This document shows, piece by piece, positions 17,964 through 25,730 of a stretch of DNA of 64,000 nucleotides. This DNA is from Myxococcota bacterium (lineage in GTDB: Bacteria > Myxococcota_A > UBA9160 > SMWR01), in NCBI GenBank assembly GCA_039030075.1, contig JBCCEW010000016.1:58955-122954 (forward strand), given 5' to 3'. A program made the position numbers and the translations under genes. The first letter of the stretch is position 1, and each line of letters begins with the position of its first letter. The notes beneath the pieces are model-generated. The model was not told the DNA's origin and made no database searches. It saw only the letters and a program-made list of their open reading frames with translations.

Positions 17964-18832
17964 GCCAGACACCCGCCACCATGGAAGGGCTCTCGCTGCC
18001 CGACATCGATCGCTGGTCCGATCGGGTCACGGTCGCTCTCGGACAGAACCCCAACATGTTCACCGGTCCGGGCACCAACACCTACCTGGTGGGCACCGGG
18101 TCCGAGCGCATCCTGATCGACACGGGCTCGGGCGTCGCCGAATACCTCCCGGTGCTCGAGCGCGCCCTGGCCGATTGCGGTTGTCGCATCCAGGAGATCG
18201 TCCTCACCCACGGGCATCCGGATCACATCGGCGGCGTTGCAGACGTGCATCAGAGTCACGGCGCGCTGCGCGTCTCGAAGCGACCGCACGACGGCTTCGA
18301 CGCGCCCTACGACTTCGCGATCACGGCGATCGACGACGGCGACGTGGTCGAGACCGAAGGCGCGACCCTGCGCGCCCTCCACACGCCAGGCCACGCCGAG
18401 GACCACCTGTGCTTCGTGCTCGAGGAGGAGCGTTCCCTCTTCAGCGGCGACAACGTGCTCGGCGTCGGAACGACCGTGATTCCCTCCCAGGGCGGCGACC
18501 TGCTCGACTACATGCAGTCGCTCGAGCGGCTGCTCGGCGAGGGGCCCACCGCGATCTACCCGGCCCACGGACCGAAGATCCCGGACGGCGTCGCCAAGGT
18601 GCGCGAGTACATCGACCATCGGAATCAACGCGAGGACCAGATCCTCGACGCGATGGCAGCCGGTCTCGACGACATCCCGGCGATCGTGGCGCGGGTGTAC
18701 GCCGCCTACCCGGAAGCGTTCCATGTGCCGGCGCGAAGTTCGGTGGCGTCCCACCTGTTGAAGCTGGAGCGGGAGGGTCGGGTCTCGCGCGAAGGCGACG
18801 ACCCGCTCGCCGCCCGCTGGACCCAGGTGTGA
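17960..18832 (+). CDS. Metallo-beta-lactamase-fold hydrolase, LACTB2-like
   Basis: MBL fold with zinc motif LTHGHPDHIGG and downstream His residues in HTPGHAEDHLCF and SGDNVLG. The N-terminal NPNMFTGPGTNTYLVG and a C-terminal winged-helix-like segment are characteristic of LACTB2-type proteins; human LACTB2 is an endoribonuclease, and bacterial members are uncharacterised. 290 residues; ATGA overlap with pmbA. Confidence 0.85.
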   Translation: MSQTPATMEGLSLPDIDRWSDRVTVALGQNPNMFTGPGTNTYLVGTGSERILIDTGSGVAEYLPVLERALADCGCRIQEIVLTHGHPDHIGGVADVHQSHGALRVSKRPHDGFDAPYDFAITAIDDGDVVETEGATLRALHTPGHAEDHLCFVLEEERSLFSGDNVLGVGTTVIPSQGGDLLDYMQSLERLLGEGPTAIYPAHGPKIPDGVAKVREYIDHRNQREDQILDAMAAGLDDIPAIVARVYAAYPEAFHVPARSSVASHLLKLEREGRVSREGDDPLAARWTQV

Positions 18833-19644
18833 GCCACCCGGTTCTGGCCGGCCTCGCAAGCGAAGACGCCGCCGCGCGCGCGGCTGCCTGTGACGCCGCA
18901 CGCCAGGACCCCGCCGCGATCCTCTTCGTCGATGCGCTGGTCGCGACCCTCAGCGACCCCGACCGCCGGGTGTGCCGCGCGGCGAGCGCAGCCCTCGTCG
19001 AGATCGGTCGCGATGACGATCAGGTCTTGAGCCGGCTACGGACCGTGATCCACGACTCCGCCCCGGCCGCGCGATTGGAGGCCGCCTGGGTGTGGGCGCG
19101 TCTCGAACCGCCGCCGATCCAGCTGCTGCCCCCGATCGTCACGGCCCTCGACACGGCCCGCGGCGATCGTCGCTGGCGCGCCGCGCGTCTGCTCGTCGAG
19201 TTGGGACGCCTCCACGCCGAGGTGCTGCCGGTGGTGGAATCCCTGCTCGGCCCCGAGCACCCGCCGCGGGTACGGCGGATCGCGCTCACCGCGCTGCGCG
19301 CCCTGGCCCCGGCCGCGCCCGCCACGCTGGAACGCACACTCGAAGCCAGCCGCGACCCGGATGCGGGGCTGCGGCGTCTCGCCCTCGCCACACTTCCCGC
19401 GCTGGCCGGGCCCGCCGAGGCGCCGGAGAGCCTCTGGCTGCGCTGCCTCGAAGGCGCCGAGCACGAGGCCGACGCCACGACGCGCCGGGCCGCGAGCCGC
19501 GCCCTCGACGCCCTGGGTGCGCCACCCGCCCACCTGCACGAGCGCGTCGCGCGAGTGCGGCGCGCGAACGCGCAGGAGCGGCCCGCCTCGACGAGGCTAA
19601 GGGAAGAGGAGAGCGTCCACGGAGAGGGCGCCTGGGCCGAGTAG
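18829..19644 (+). CDS. HEAT-repeat protein
   Basis: 271 residues almost entirely made of alpha-helical pairs with repeated LxDPDxxVRxxAxxAL-like units (for example LSDPDRRVCRAASAALVEIG and SRDPDAGLRRLALATL), typical of HEAT-like scaffolds. No catalytic motif or signal peptide. GTG start overlaps the MBL gene stop. The 3' end overlaps the convergent DoxX gene by 48 bases, so the last 15 residues may be dispensable. Function unknown. Confidence 0.7.
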   Translation: MSHPVLAGLASEDAAARAAACDAARQDPAAILFVDALVATLSDPDRRVCRAASAALVEIGRDDDQVLSRLRTVIHDSAPAARLEAAWVWARLEPPPIQLLPPIVTALDTARGDRRWRAARLLVELGRLHAEVLPVVESLLGPEHPPRVRRIALTALRALAPAAPATLERTLEASRDPDAGLRRLALATLPALAGPAEAPESLWLRCLEGAEHEADATTRRAASRALDALGAPPAHLHERVARVRRANAQERPASTRLREEESVHGEGAWAE

Positions 19645-20040
19645 CAGGATCGCGAAGCAGATCAGCGCGAGGTTGATCGTGTACTCGGCGCCCGGCGGAT
19701 CGTTGGTGATCAGATAGCCCGCACCGCGGTGACCGACGATGCCCGCGACGGCCATCGTGACGATCAAGAGCAGACACGCCGGCCGGGTGAGGAAGCCCAG
19801 CGCCAACGCAGTGCCGCCGCCGATCTCGGAGAGCATCGCCATCCGCGCCTGCACCGGCGCCATCGGAACGCCGAGGCTCGCCAACCATTCGGTGAACCCC
19901 TGCAAGTTGCCCGTCCCGACGATCCCGAGCTTACCGAGCCCGTGCACCACGAAGCAGACGCCGATGCCGACGCGCGTCACGAAGAGCGCCACGTCGTAGA
20001 GGGTTTCGGTGCTTCCCACCAGCCAGCTGCCCCAGTCCAT
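19597..20040 (-). CDS. DoxX-family membrane protein
   Basis: Four-helix membrane protein with RVGIGVCFVVHGLGKL and a second helix after LSEIGGGTALALGFLTR, both DoxX hallmarks. DoxX relatives act in quinone or thiol redox at the inner membrane, but the specific role here is unknown. ATG at 20040 is preceded by GGAGAA; a longer reading frame from 20121 has no ribosome binding site. 147 residues. Convergent overlap with the HEAT gene. Confidence 0.82.
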   Translation of the reverse strand: MDWGSWLVGSTETLYDVALFVTRVGIGVCFVVHGLGKLGIVGTGNLQGFTEWLASLGVPMAPVQARMAMLSEIGGGTALALGFLTRPACLLLIVTMAVAGIVGHRGAGYLITNDPPGAEYTINLALICFAILLLGPGALSVDALLFP

Positions 20041-20100
20041 CGGGTTCTCCTTCGCGCGACGCGCCGGTCCCGAGACCGGGCATGGCATTCTGCGCGTCGC

Positions 20101-20120
20101 TGGCCTGCCCGAGCAGGCCA
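20101..20120. promoter_or_regulatory. Perfect 8-bp inverted repeat
   Basis: TGGCCTGC, CCGA, GCAGGCCA forms a perfect hairpin or operator-like palindrome between divergent doxX and the CoA-transferase gene. CATACT, a -10-like box, begins in its last bases (20119-20124). Its position over a likely promoter suggests an operator; a short RNA hairpin is the alternative. Confidence 0.4.
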
Positions 20121-20149
20121 TACTGACGCGCGATCACCGATAGCACAGG

Positions 20150-20231
20150 CCTTCCGGGAGGACCGACCGGTCTTCCGTAAGGACGCCATGGCCTTTCCGG
20201 AGCACCCGGTGCTTTCTGGAGGACTGAATGG
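20150..20231 (+). repeat. Four degenerate 21-bp tandem units
   Basis: Units start at about 20150, 20171, 20192 and 20213. Each contains a TTCCG(G/T)nAGGAC-like core (the last reads TTTCTGGAGGAC) and they are spaced exactly 21 bases apart. The fourth unit supplies the GGAGGA ribosome binding site and ATG of the CoA-transferase gene. A 21-base period equals seven codons, so this could be decayed repeated coding sequence or a binding-site array. Confidence 0.45.
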
Positions 20232-21496
20232 ACAAGGAGCAGTTCTTTCGCGACGCACGTCGCGATGGCGAAGGCCCCATCGCGGGGTTGCGCGTCCTCG
20301 AAGCGACGACGACCTGGGCCGGGCCGATGTGCGGTTGCCTGCTCGCCGACTTCGGTGCGGACGTCATCAAGGTCGAACATCCCGACGGCGAGATCGCGCG
20401 CCGCTCCCCGCCCTTCCTGCCCGGAACCGATCCCCCGCTCTCGTTCATGCACGAGACCCTCAACCGGAACAAGCGCAGCCTCGCCCTCGACCTCCACGAG
20501 GCGGAAGGCCGCGCCGTCTTCCTGCGCCTGGCCGAACGCTCGGACGTCGTCATCGAGAACTTCCGACCCGGCACGGCCGACGCCTGGGGGATCGGCTACG
20601 ACGCCGTTCGCGCGGTGCGTCCCGACGTCGTGTACGTCTCGATCTCGGGGTTCGGACAGTGGGGACCCGACCACGACCGCGTGGGCTACGACCCTCTGGC
20701 TCAGGCGGCGAGCGGCTTCCTCTCCCTCAACGGTTCCCCGGACGGCGAACCCGTGAAGTCGCCGACCTTCCTGGCCGACGATCTCGCCGGGGTGCACGGT
20801 GCCCTGGCCGCGCTCGCAGCCCTGCGCCACCGCGACCGCACCGGCGAGGGGCAACACATCGACGTCTCGCTCCTCGATGCGCTCCTCTTCCAGTCGACCG
20901 GGTATCTCACCCTGGGCGCGCTCGACGCGCCCCTGCCCCGCCTCGGCAATCAGTTTCGTGTGGCCGCCCCGGCGAACACCTACCGCTGTCGCGACGGAAG
21001 CGTGATGGCCGGCGTGTTGCTCGACAGCCACTGGCGCAAGCTCAGTGAAGTGATCGGGCGACCCGAGCTCGGCCGCGATCCCCGCTTCGCGACGGCAACC
21101 GAACGCATCGCCCGACGCGAAGAGGTCGACGGGTTGCTCGCGTCGTTTGCAGCCGAGCGGAGCGTCGCCGAGTTCGTCGCCGCCCTCCGCGAAGCCAGCG
21201 TGCCGGCCGCAGCGGTCCGCAGCTACGCCGAGGCAGCCCGTGACCCGCATGTGATCGACCGCGAGATGCTCCAGGAGGTCCCGCGTCCCGACGGCGCCCG
21301 GGTTCCGGTGACCGGACCCGCCGCGAAGTTCTCTCGCACCCCGGTGCGGGTGCGTCGGCCCGCGTCGCCCCTCGGCGGGGAGACCCGCGAGGTCCTGAAA
21401 GAATTGGGCTTTTCCCAGTCCGAGATCGCCGCGTTGCACGAGAACGCCACCGTCGCGTCGGCGCCGCCGGGCCCACTTCCCGACGCGGGCGATTGA
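20228..21496 (+). CDS. CaiB/BaiF family (class III) CoA-transferase
   Basis: Family III CoA-transferases move CoA between organic acids through an aspartyl-CoA anhydride. Typical motifs are LRVLEATTTWAGPMCGCLLADFGADVIKVE at the N-terminus (shown in two halves: LRVLEATTTWAGPM and LLADFGADVIKVE), NRNKRSLALDL, and DLAGVHGALAALAAL; the active-site Asp is probably in the FLADDLAG segment. 422 residues. Strong ribosome binding site GGAGGA. The acid substrate cannot be told from sequence, and no acyl-CoA dehydrogenase or ligase lies nearby. Confidence 0.9.
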   Translation: MDKEQFFRDARRDGEGPIAGLRVLEATTTWAGPMCGCLLADFGADVIKVEHPDGEIARRSPPFLPGTDPPLSFMHETLNRNKRSLALDLHEAEGRAVFLRLAERSDVVIENFRPGTADAWGIGYDAVRAVRPDVVYVSISGFGQWGPDHDRVGYDPLAQAASGFLSLNGSPDGEPVKSPTFLADDLAGVHGALAALAALRHRDRTGEGQHIDVSLLDALLFQSTGYLTLGALDAPLPRLGNQFRVAAPANTYRCRDGSVMAGVLLDSHWRKLSEVIGRPELGRDPRFATATERIARREEVDGLLASFAAERSVAEFVAALREASVPAAAVRSYAEAARDPHVIDREMLQEVPRPDGARVPVTGPAAKFSRTPVRVRRPASPLGGETREVLKELGFSQSEIAALHENATVASAPPGPLPDAGD

Positions 21497-21520
21497 CCCT
21501 CTATTCCAGCGGGGTAAAGT
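21493..21520 (+). promoter_or_regulatory. Sigma-70-type promoter of the Sec-peroxiredoxin gene
   Basis: TTGACC (21493-21498), a 16-base spacer and TAAAGT (21515-21520). It overlaps the stop codon region of the CoA-transferase gene and gives the downstream gene its own promoter with a leader of about 150 bases. Confidence 0.55.
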
Positions 21521-21570
21521 TCACCGCTTCGCATCCGCAGCCGCGGTTGCCGAGGGAAGTCCCCGCGAAT

Positions 21571-21588
21571 GCACCGATTTTTCGGTGC
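21571..21588 (+). promoter_or_regulatory. Leader hairpin upstream of the Sec-peroxiredoxin
   Basis: GCACCGA, TTTT, TCGGTGC: a perfect 7-bp stem with a four-base loop in the 5' leader, about 90 bases before the chosen start codon. No U-tract follows, so it is not a simple terminator. Could be a structural leader element or a protein-binding site. Confidence 0.4.
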
Positions 21589-21676
21589 CCAATGTGCAGG
21601 GGACGGCCCACGGGAGCGGCATGCTGCGGATGAAATCGACAGCGAAGCCGCGGCTTCCAACCCAATGAGGAAACCC

Positions 21677-22294
21677 GTGACGGAGACCATCCAAGTCGGG
21701 AGCGAAGTCCCCGACTTCACCCTGACGACCTACGAGCCCAAGACGGGCGATTTCGGCGAGGTGAGCCTCGCGGACCTGAAGTCGAGCGGGAAGTGGACGA
21801 TCCTCTTCTTCTACCCCGCCGACTTCACCTTCGTCTGAGCGACTGAATTCGCGGCCCTGGCAGGGCTGCAAGATCGCTTCGAGAAGATGGGCGCACGGTT
21901 GATCACCGTGAGCTGCGACACGCACTTCACCCACCTCGCGTGGCACACCGTCGAGAAGGAGCTCAAGGACGTCCAGTTCACGATGGGCTCGGACAAGACC
22001 GGCGAGCTCGCGCGGGCCTTCGGCATCTACCTGGAAGACGCGGGCCTCGCGCTGCGCGGCACCTACGTGATCGCCCCGGACGGCAAGCTCCTGTTCTCCG
22101 AGGTGAATTTCCTGAACGTCGGCCGCAACGTCGACGAGATGATGCGCAAGTTCAAGGCGGCGCTCTACGTCTCCAAGAAGGACGAGGGCATCCCGCCCAC
22201 CTGGAACGAAGACGGCGACCTCACGCTCAAGCCTTCCGCCAAGATGGTCGGCAAGGTGCACGAGGCGCTCAGCAACGACGGCAACCCGGCCTAG
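21677..22294 (+). CDS. Selenocysteine-containing peroxiredoxin (AhpC/PrxU-like)
   Basis: Reduces peroxides using an active-site selenol. The frame has one in-frame UGA (21836-21838) at residue 54, within DFTFV-U-ATEF, where AhpC-type peroxiredoxins have the peroxidatic Cys of DFTFVCPTE. Both sides are in the same frame and read as one complete AhpC-like protein of 205 residues, so UGA is read as Sec. A bSECIS-like hairpin follows. The C-terminal resolving-Cys motif (VCPA) is replaced by GIPPTW, so recycling probably uses an external thiol; a second Cys lies in VSCDT. Start GTG 21677 is chosen for GAGGA 5-6 bases upstream; ATG 21665 is possible. selC is at 53127. Confidence 0.92.
21851..21869 (+). 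promoter_or_regulatory. bSECIS-like hairpin for UGA recoding
   Basis: GCGGCCCU, loop GGC, AGGGCUGC: an 8-bp stem (one G-U pair) starting 12 bases after the UGA codon, with guanines first in the apical loop about 21 bases from the UGA. This fits the bacterial SECIS rule of a hairpin immediately 3' of the Sec codon, inside the coding region, that binds SelB. Confidence 0.75.
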
Positions 22295-22317
22295 CGCTGC
22301 ACGTTTCGTCCGAACAT

Positions 22318-22350
22318 CCGCCCCGTCGGGTTCACCGGCGGGGCGGTTTT
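22318..22350 (+). terminator. Rho-independent terminator after the Sec-peroxiredoxin
   Basis: CCGCCCCG (22318-22325) pairs with CGGGGCGG (22339-22346), followed by TTTT and a T-rich stretch. It lies 24 bases after the stop codon and faces a convergent ArsC-like gene. Confidence 0.85.
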
Positions 22351-22376
22351 CGTTTGCGGGTGCGGTGCCGCGCCCG

Positions 22377-22739
22377 CTAGTCGTCGAGCAGTCCGAGGAC
22401 GTCTTCCGGTGGACGCCCGACGACCGCGCGCTCCCCGTTCACCAGGATCGGGCGCTCCATCAGGATGGGCTGCTGGGCGATCGCGTCGAGCAGCGCGGCG
22501 TCCTCGGAGTCGTCGGAGAGCCCCGCTTCGGCGTAGGCGGATTCGCCACGTCGCACCCAGCCACCCGGGCCGCGTCCGAGACGTGCAGCCAACTCGTCGA
22601 GTTCGCTTCGGTCCAGGGGCGTCTCGAGATAGAGCCTCGTGTCGAACGCGACACCTCGCTCCTCGAGCAGGGCCAGCGCGGCACGACTCTTCGAACAGCG
22701 CGGGTTGTGAAGCAGCACGGGTCGGTCTTTCGGGAGCAT
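22377..22739 (-). CDS. ArsC/Spx-family arsenate reductase-like protein
   Basis: Thioredoxin-fold protein of the glutaredoxin-coupled arsenate reductase family: LLHNPRCSKSRAALALLEERG has the catalytic Cys, and PILMERPILV is the conserved cis-Pro region. 120 residues. Often annotated ArsC or YfgD-like; no ars operon is present, so a detoxification role is unproven. ATG 22739 has GGAGG four bases upstream; a GTG just before it would be too close. Confidence 0.86.
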   Translation of the reverse strand: MLPKDRPVLLHNPRCSKSRAALALLEERGVAFDTRLYLETPLDRSELDELAARLGRGPGGWVRRGESAYAEAGLSDDSEDAALLDAIAQQPILMERPILVNGERAVVGRPPEDVLGLLDD

Positions 22740-22844
22740 CACACCTCCAAGGGTCGGCGAGTATTCCAGAGAAGCACCGGGGCCGCTGGAGCGTGTCCGA
22801 CCGGGCTGGTTCGTGCCTTATTCGGCCCCCTTGGGCCCCAATCC

Positions 22845-22853
22845 TGCTATAAG
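22845..22853 (+). promoter_or_regulatory. Extended -10 promoter of the ammonium transporter
   Basis: TGCTATAAG is an extended -10 element (TG, one base, TATAAG) 45 bases before the amt start. No clear -35 and no sigma-54 (GG-N10-GC) element was found, although amt genes are often nitrogen-regulated through sigma-54. Confidence 0.4.
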
Positions 22854-22898
22854 GCTTCTCCAGCCGCGCCACGCAGGCGCGGGCCCATAGGAGTCCCC

Positions 22899-24221
22899 AT
22901 GCCCAGCCCCCGCCGCGCCCTGTCCGTCCTCGCAGCCAGCGTGCTGCCCTGGTGCTTCGCCAGTAGCGCCGCCGCCGAGGGAACCGTCGACACCGGGGAC
23001 ACGGCCTGGATCCTGACCGCCACCGCGCTGGTGCTGTTCATGACGATCCCGGGGCTCTCGCTCTTCTACGGCGGCTTGGTCCGCACCAAGAACGTGCTCT
23101 CGGTGCTGATGCAGTGCTTCGTGCTGACGGCGCTGATGACCTTGCTCTGGTTGGCCTACGGCTACAGCATGGCCTTCGACACGACCGGCATGCAGGAAGG
23201 CGTGACGAACCTGAATTCGTTCGTGGGCGGGTTCGGCAAGGCGTTCCTCTCGGGTGTCGGGCCGGACTCCGTGTCGGGCACGATTCCCGAGCTGCTCTTC
23301 TTCGCCTTCCAGATGACTTTCGCGATCATCACGCCGGCGCTCATCGTGGGCGCCTTCGCCGAGCGGATGAAGTTCTCGGCCATGCTGCTCTTCATGGTCG
23401 GCTGGCTGACTTTCGTGTACCTGCCGATCTGCCACATGACCTGGGGCGGCGCGGGTGGCTTCTTCGCCGACTGGGGCGTCTTCGACTTCGCGGGCGGCAT
23501 CGTCGTCCACATCACGGCGGGCGTCGCCGCGCTCGTGCTGGCCGTTCTGCTCGGCACGCGACGCGGCTGGCCGACGGCCCCGATGATGCCCCACAACCTC
23601 ACGCTCACCGTCGTCGGGACGGGCATGCTCTGGGTGGGCTGGTACGGCTTCAATGCCGGCAGCGCCCTGGGCGCCGGCGGCAGCGCGGCCATGGCGTTGG
23701 TGGTGACCCAGATCTCGGCATCCACGGCCGCCCTCACCTGGATGGGAGTCGAGTGGGCCACGCGCGGGAAGCCCTCGGTGCTCGGCATCGTCACCGGCAG
23801 CATCGCGGGGCTCGCCGCGATCACCCCGGCGTCGGGCTTCGTCGGTCCGATCGGCGCGCTCTCCATCGGCCTGGCCTCGGGCCTGGCCTGCTACTGGGCA
23901 TCGGTGATCCTGAAGTTCAAGCTCGGCTATGACGATTCCCTCGACGTGTTCGGGGTCCACGGAGTGGGCGGTTTCGTCGGCACCATCCTGGTCGCGGTCT
24001 TCGCCTCCGAGACCTTCGGCGGGCTCGAAGGCGACCTGGCGATCGGCTCCCAGCTCGGCGTCCAGTTCGGTGCGGCGGTCATCACCGTCGTGTACACCGC
24101 GATCGCGTCCTTCGTGCTCGCGAAGATCGTCGACGCAGTCGTCGGTCTGCGCATCGACGACCACAGCGAGGAGCAGGGGCTCGACCTCAGCCAGCACGGC
24201 GAGAGCGGCTACAACCTCTAG
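22899..24221 (+). CDS. amt: Ammonium transporter (Amt family)
   Basis: Trimeric inner-membrane ammonium channel. A signal peptide (to AAAEG) precedes eleven predicted helices. Family motifs seen: PGLSLFYGGLVRTKNVLS, FAIITPALIVGAFAERMKF, and FDFAGGIVVHITAGVAALVLA carrying the first pore His; the second pore His is in DVFGVHGVGGFVGT. 440 residues. ATG with TAGGAG ribosome binding site. No glnK neighbour, which is unusual since amt and glnK are commonly paired. Confidence 0.95.
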   Translation: MPSPRRALSVLAASVLPWCFASSAAAEGTVDTGDTAWILTATALVLFMTIPGLSLFYGGLVRTKNVLSVLMQCFVLTALMTLLWLAYGYSMAFDTTGMQEGVTNLNSFVGGFGKAFLSGVGPDSVSGTIPELLFFAFQMTFAIITPALIVGAFAERMKFSAMLLFMVGWLTFVYLPICHMTWGGAGGFFADWGVFDFAGGIVVHITAGVAALVLAVLLGTRRGWPTAPMMPHNLTLTVVGTGMLWVGWYGFNAGSALGAGGSAAMALVVTQISASTAALTWMGVEWATRGKPSVLGIVTGSIAGLAAITPASGFVGPIGALSIGLASGLACYWASVILKFKLGYDDSLDVFGVHGVGGFVGTILVAVFASETFGGLEGDLAIGSQLGVQFGAAVITVVYTAIASFVLAKIVDAVVGLRIDDHSEEQGLDLSQHGESGYNL

Positions 24222-24244
24222 AGGGCGAGGGCTCCTGGCCCGGG

Positions 24245-24265
24245 CGCCCGCGCTTGTCGCGGGCG
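24245..24265 (+). terminator. GC-rich hairpin after amt
   Basis: CGCCCGCG, CTTGT, CGCGGGCG: a perfect 8-bp stem 24 bases after the amt stop. There is no U-run, so termination is only a guess. Confidence 0.35.
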
Positions 24266-24289
24266 ACCGGAGCTGATTGACTCGGTCCC

Positions 24290-24730
24290 GTGGCGGTCGA
24301 AACCGATCTCTGGGTGCGCGGGAACCTCGTGATTCCCGCGGACGAGCTGCGCGAGACGGCGAGCCGTTCGGGCGGACCGGGCGGCCAGCACGTCAACAAG
24401 GCGAACACCCGGGTCACCCTGCACTGGTGCCTCGCCGAGAGCCGTGCGCTCTCCGACAGCCAGCGCCGTCGGGTGCTCGCGCGGCTGGGCGATCGCGTCA
24501 CGCGCGCCGGCAACCTCGTGGTCCACGCGTCCCGACACCGCTCGCGCGCGCGCAACCGCGAGCTCGCCCGGGAGCGCCTGGCCGAGTTGGTGCGCGACGC
24601 GCTGCGGACCCAGCGCCGACGCGTCCCGACCCGGGAGAGCGCGGCCTCGAAGCGGCGCACCCTCGAGGCGAAGCGCCGCCGCAGCGATACGAAACGCGGG
24701 CGCCGGCGCGTGGAGCGCGACCGGGAGTGA
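24290..24730 (+). CDS. arfB: Ribosome-rescue peptidyl-tRNA hydrolase ArfB
   Basis: Rescues stalled ribosomes by hydrolysing peptidyl-tRNA. The RF-1 domain has the catalytic GGQ motif in SRSGGPGGQHVNKANTRV, and the basic C-terminal tail (about residues 105-146) fits into the empty mRNA channel, as in ArfB/YaeJ. 146 residues and no codon-recognition domain, so not a release factor. GTG start; overlaps the next gene by 4 bases. Confidence 0.93.
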   Translation: MAVETDLWVRGNLVIPADELRETASRSGGPGGQHVNKANTRVTLHWCLAESRALSDSQRRRVLARLGDRVTRAGNLVVHASRHRSRARNRELARERLAELVRDALRTQRRRVPTRESAASKRRTLEAKRRRSDTKRGRRRVERDRE

Positions 24731-25383
24731 TCGAGACACTGCTGCCCGAGGGCGTCGCGTTCGCCGAGTCCGAGATTCCCGACCCGCCCGAGCCGCTCCA
24801 CCCGGACGAAACGGCGCTCGCCGAAGCCATGGGGCCGCGACGCCGCCCCGAGTTCCACGCCGGGCGCGCCTGCGCGCGACGCGCGCTCGCGCAGCTGGGG
24901 GTCCACGATCGTCCGGTCCTGCGCGGTGCCCGCCGGGCTCCCCTGTGGCCGACGGGCTGCGTCGGCGCGATCACCCACACCGACGCCTACTGCGCCGCGG
25001 TCGCCGCGCACGATCGCGACTGGGCCGGCGTCGGACTCGACGCCGAGCTGCGCAAGCCCCTCTCGACGCGCGCCCTCGAGCGCATCTGCTCGCCCGAAGA
25101 ATGTGCCCACCTGCGTGCGCTACCGGGCACCTCCGCCGAGGCCTGGGGCAACGTCGTGTTCTCGGCGAAGGAAAGCCTCTACAAGGCGTACTTCCCCCAG
25201 ACCGAGGTGTACCTGGGCTTTCGCGACGCCGCCTTGGAGCTCGACCCCGAGCGCGGCCGGTTCGCGATTCGCCTGGTCAACGACGAAGTGCCCGACCTGG
25301 CCGGACGGCGCGCCTTCGAAGGGCGCTTTGCGATCGCGACGACGCGCGTCTACACCTTTCTGGCAGCGCCCGCGGCTCACTGA
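24727..25383 (+). CDS. 4'-phosphopantetheinyl transferase (Sfp/EntD type)
   Basis: Transfers phosphopantetheine from CoA to carrier proteins. Motifs: GAITHTDAYCAAVA, magnesium-binding GVGLDAEL, and WGNVVFSAKESLYKAYFP with the catalytic Glu and Lys. 218 residues, EntD-like length. GTG start overlaps arfB. No polyketide or nonribosomal peptide genes in the window. Overlaps the convergent DUF2203 gene by 7 bases. Confidence 0.93.
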   Translation: MIETLLPEGVAFAESEIPDPPEPLHPDETALAEAMGPRRRPEFHAGRACARRALAQLGVHDRPVLRGARRAPLWPTGCVGAITHTDAYCAAVAAHDRDWAGVGLDAELRKPLSTRALERICSPEECAHLRALPGTSAEAWGNVVFSAKESLYKAYFPQTEVYLGFRDAALELDPERGRFAIRLVNDEVPDLAGRRAFEGRFAIATTRVYTFLAAPAAH

Positions 25384-25730
25384 ATTCGCGCGCGCGCGTC
25401 GTCCTCGTCGTCGTAGCCGCGGAAGTAGGCAATCTCGGGTTCGGGCCAGCGCCAGCAGAAGTAGCCCTCGCCATTGTCGAAGCCCACGCGCCAGGAGCCG
25501 TGCACCTCGACGCCGAGCGCCTCCATGGCGCGCGTCCACTTCGCGACGGCCCGGTGCACGTCGTCGTCGAGCTGCTTGCGACCCGACGATCCCGCAGGCA
25601 GCTCCGAGCGCCGCGCATCGATCTCACCGATCTGCGTCACCGCCTCGGAGGTATGGCGGCGCACCTCGGCCAGGATCTCGCGCGCGCCAGCGAGACTCCA
25701 ACAGCGAATGGGAGATTCGTCGTCGGTCAC
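25377..25730 (-). CDS. DUF2203-family protein
   Basis: 117 residues with helical N-terminus and the family ending GEGYFCWRWPEPEIAYFRGYDDE, matching DUF2203, whose function is unknown. It is the last gene of the mla-like operon and overlaps mlaD by 4 bases, so co-transcription is likely; family membership is by pattern recognition. Confidence 0.75.
   Translation of the reverse strand: MTDDESPIRCWSLAGAREILAEVRRHTSEAVTQIGEIDARRSELPAGSSGRKQLDDDVHRAVAKWTRAMEALGVEVHGSWRVGFDNGEGYFCWRWPEPEIAYFRGYDDEDDARARIQ

Noticed and set aside
21836..21838. A stop codon that would make the peroxiredoxin a pseudogene
   Set aside because: The codon falls exactly on the catalytic residue, the frame is otherwise intact, a SECIS-like hairpin follows, and selC is present in the window.
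22365..22898. N-terminal extension of the ammonium transporter
   Set aside because: The same frame is open upstream but lies opposite the ArsC-like gene, while a signal peptide and TAGGAG mark 22899.
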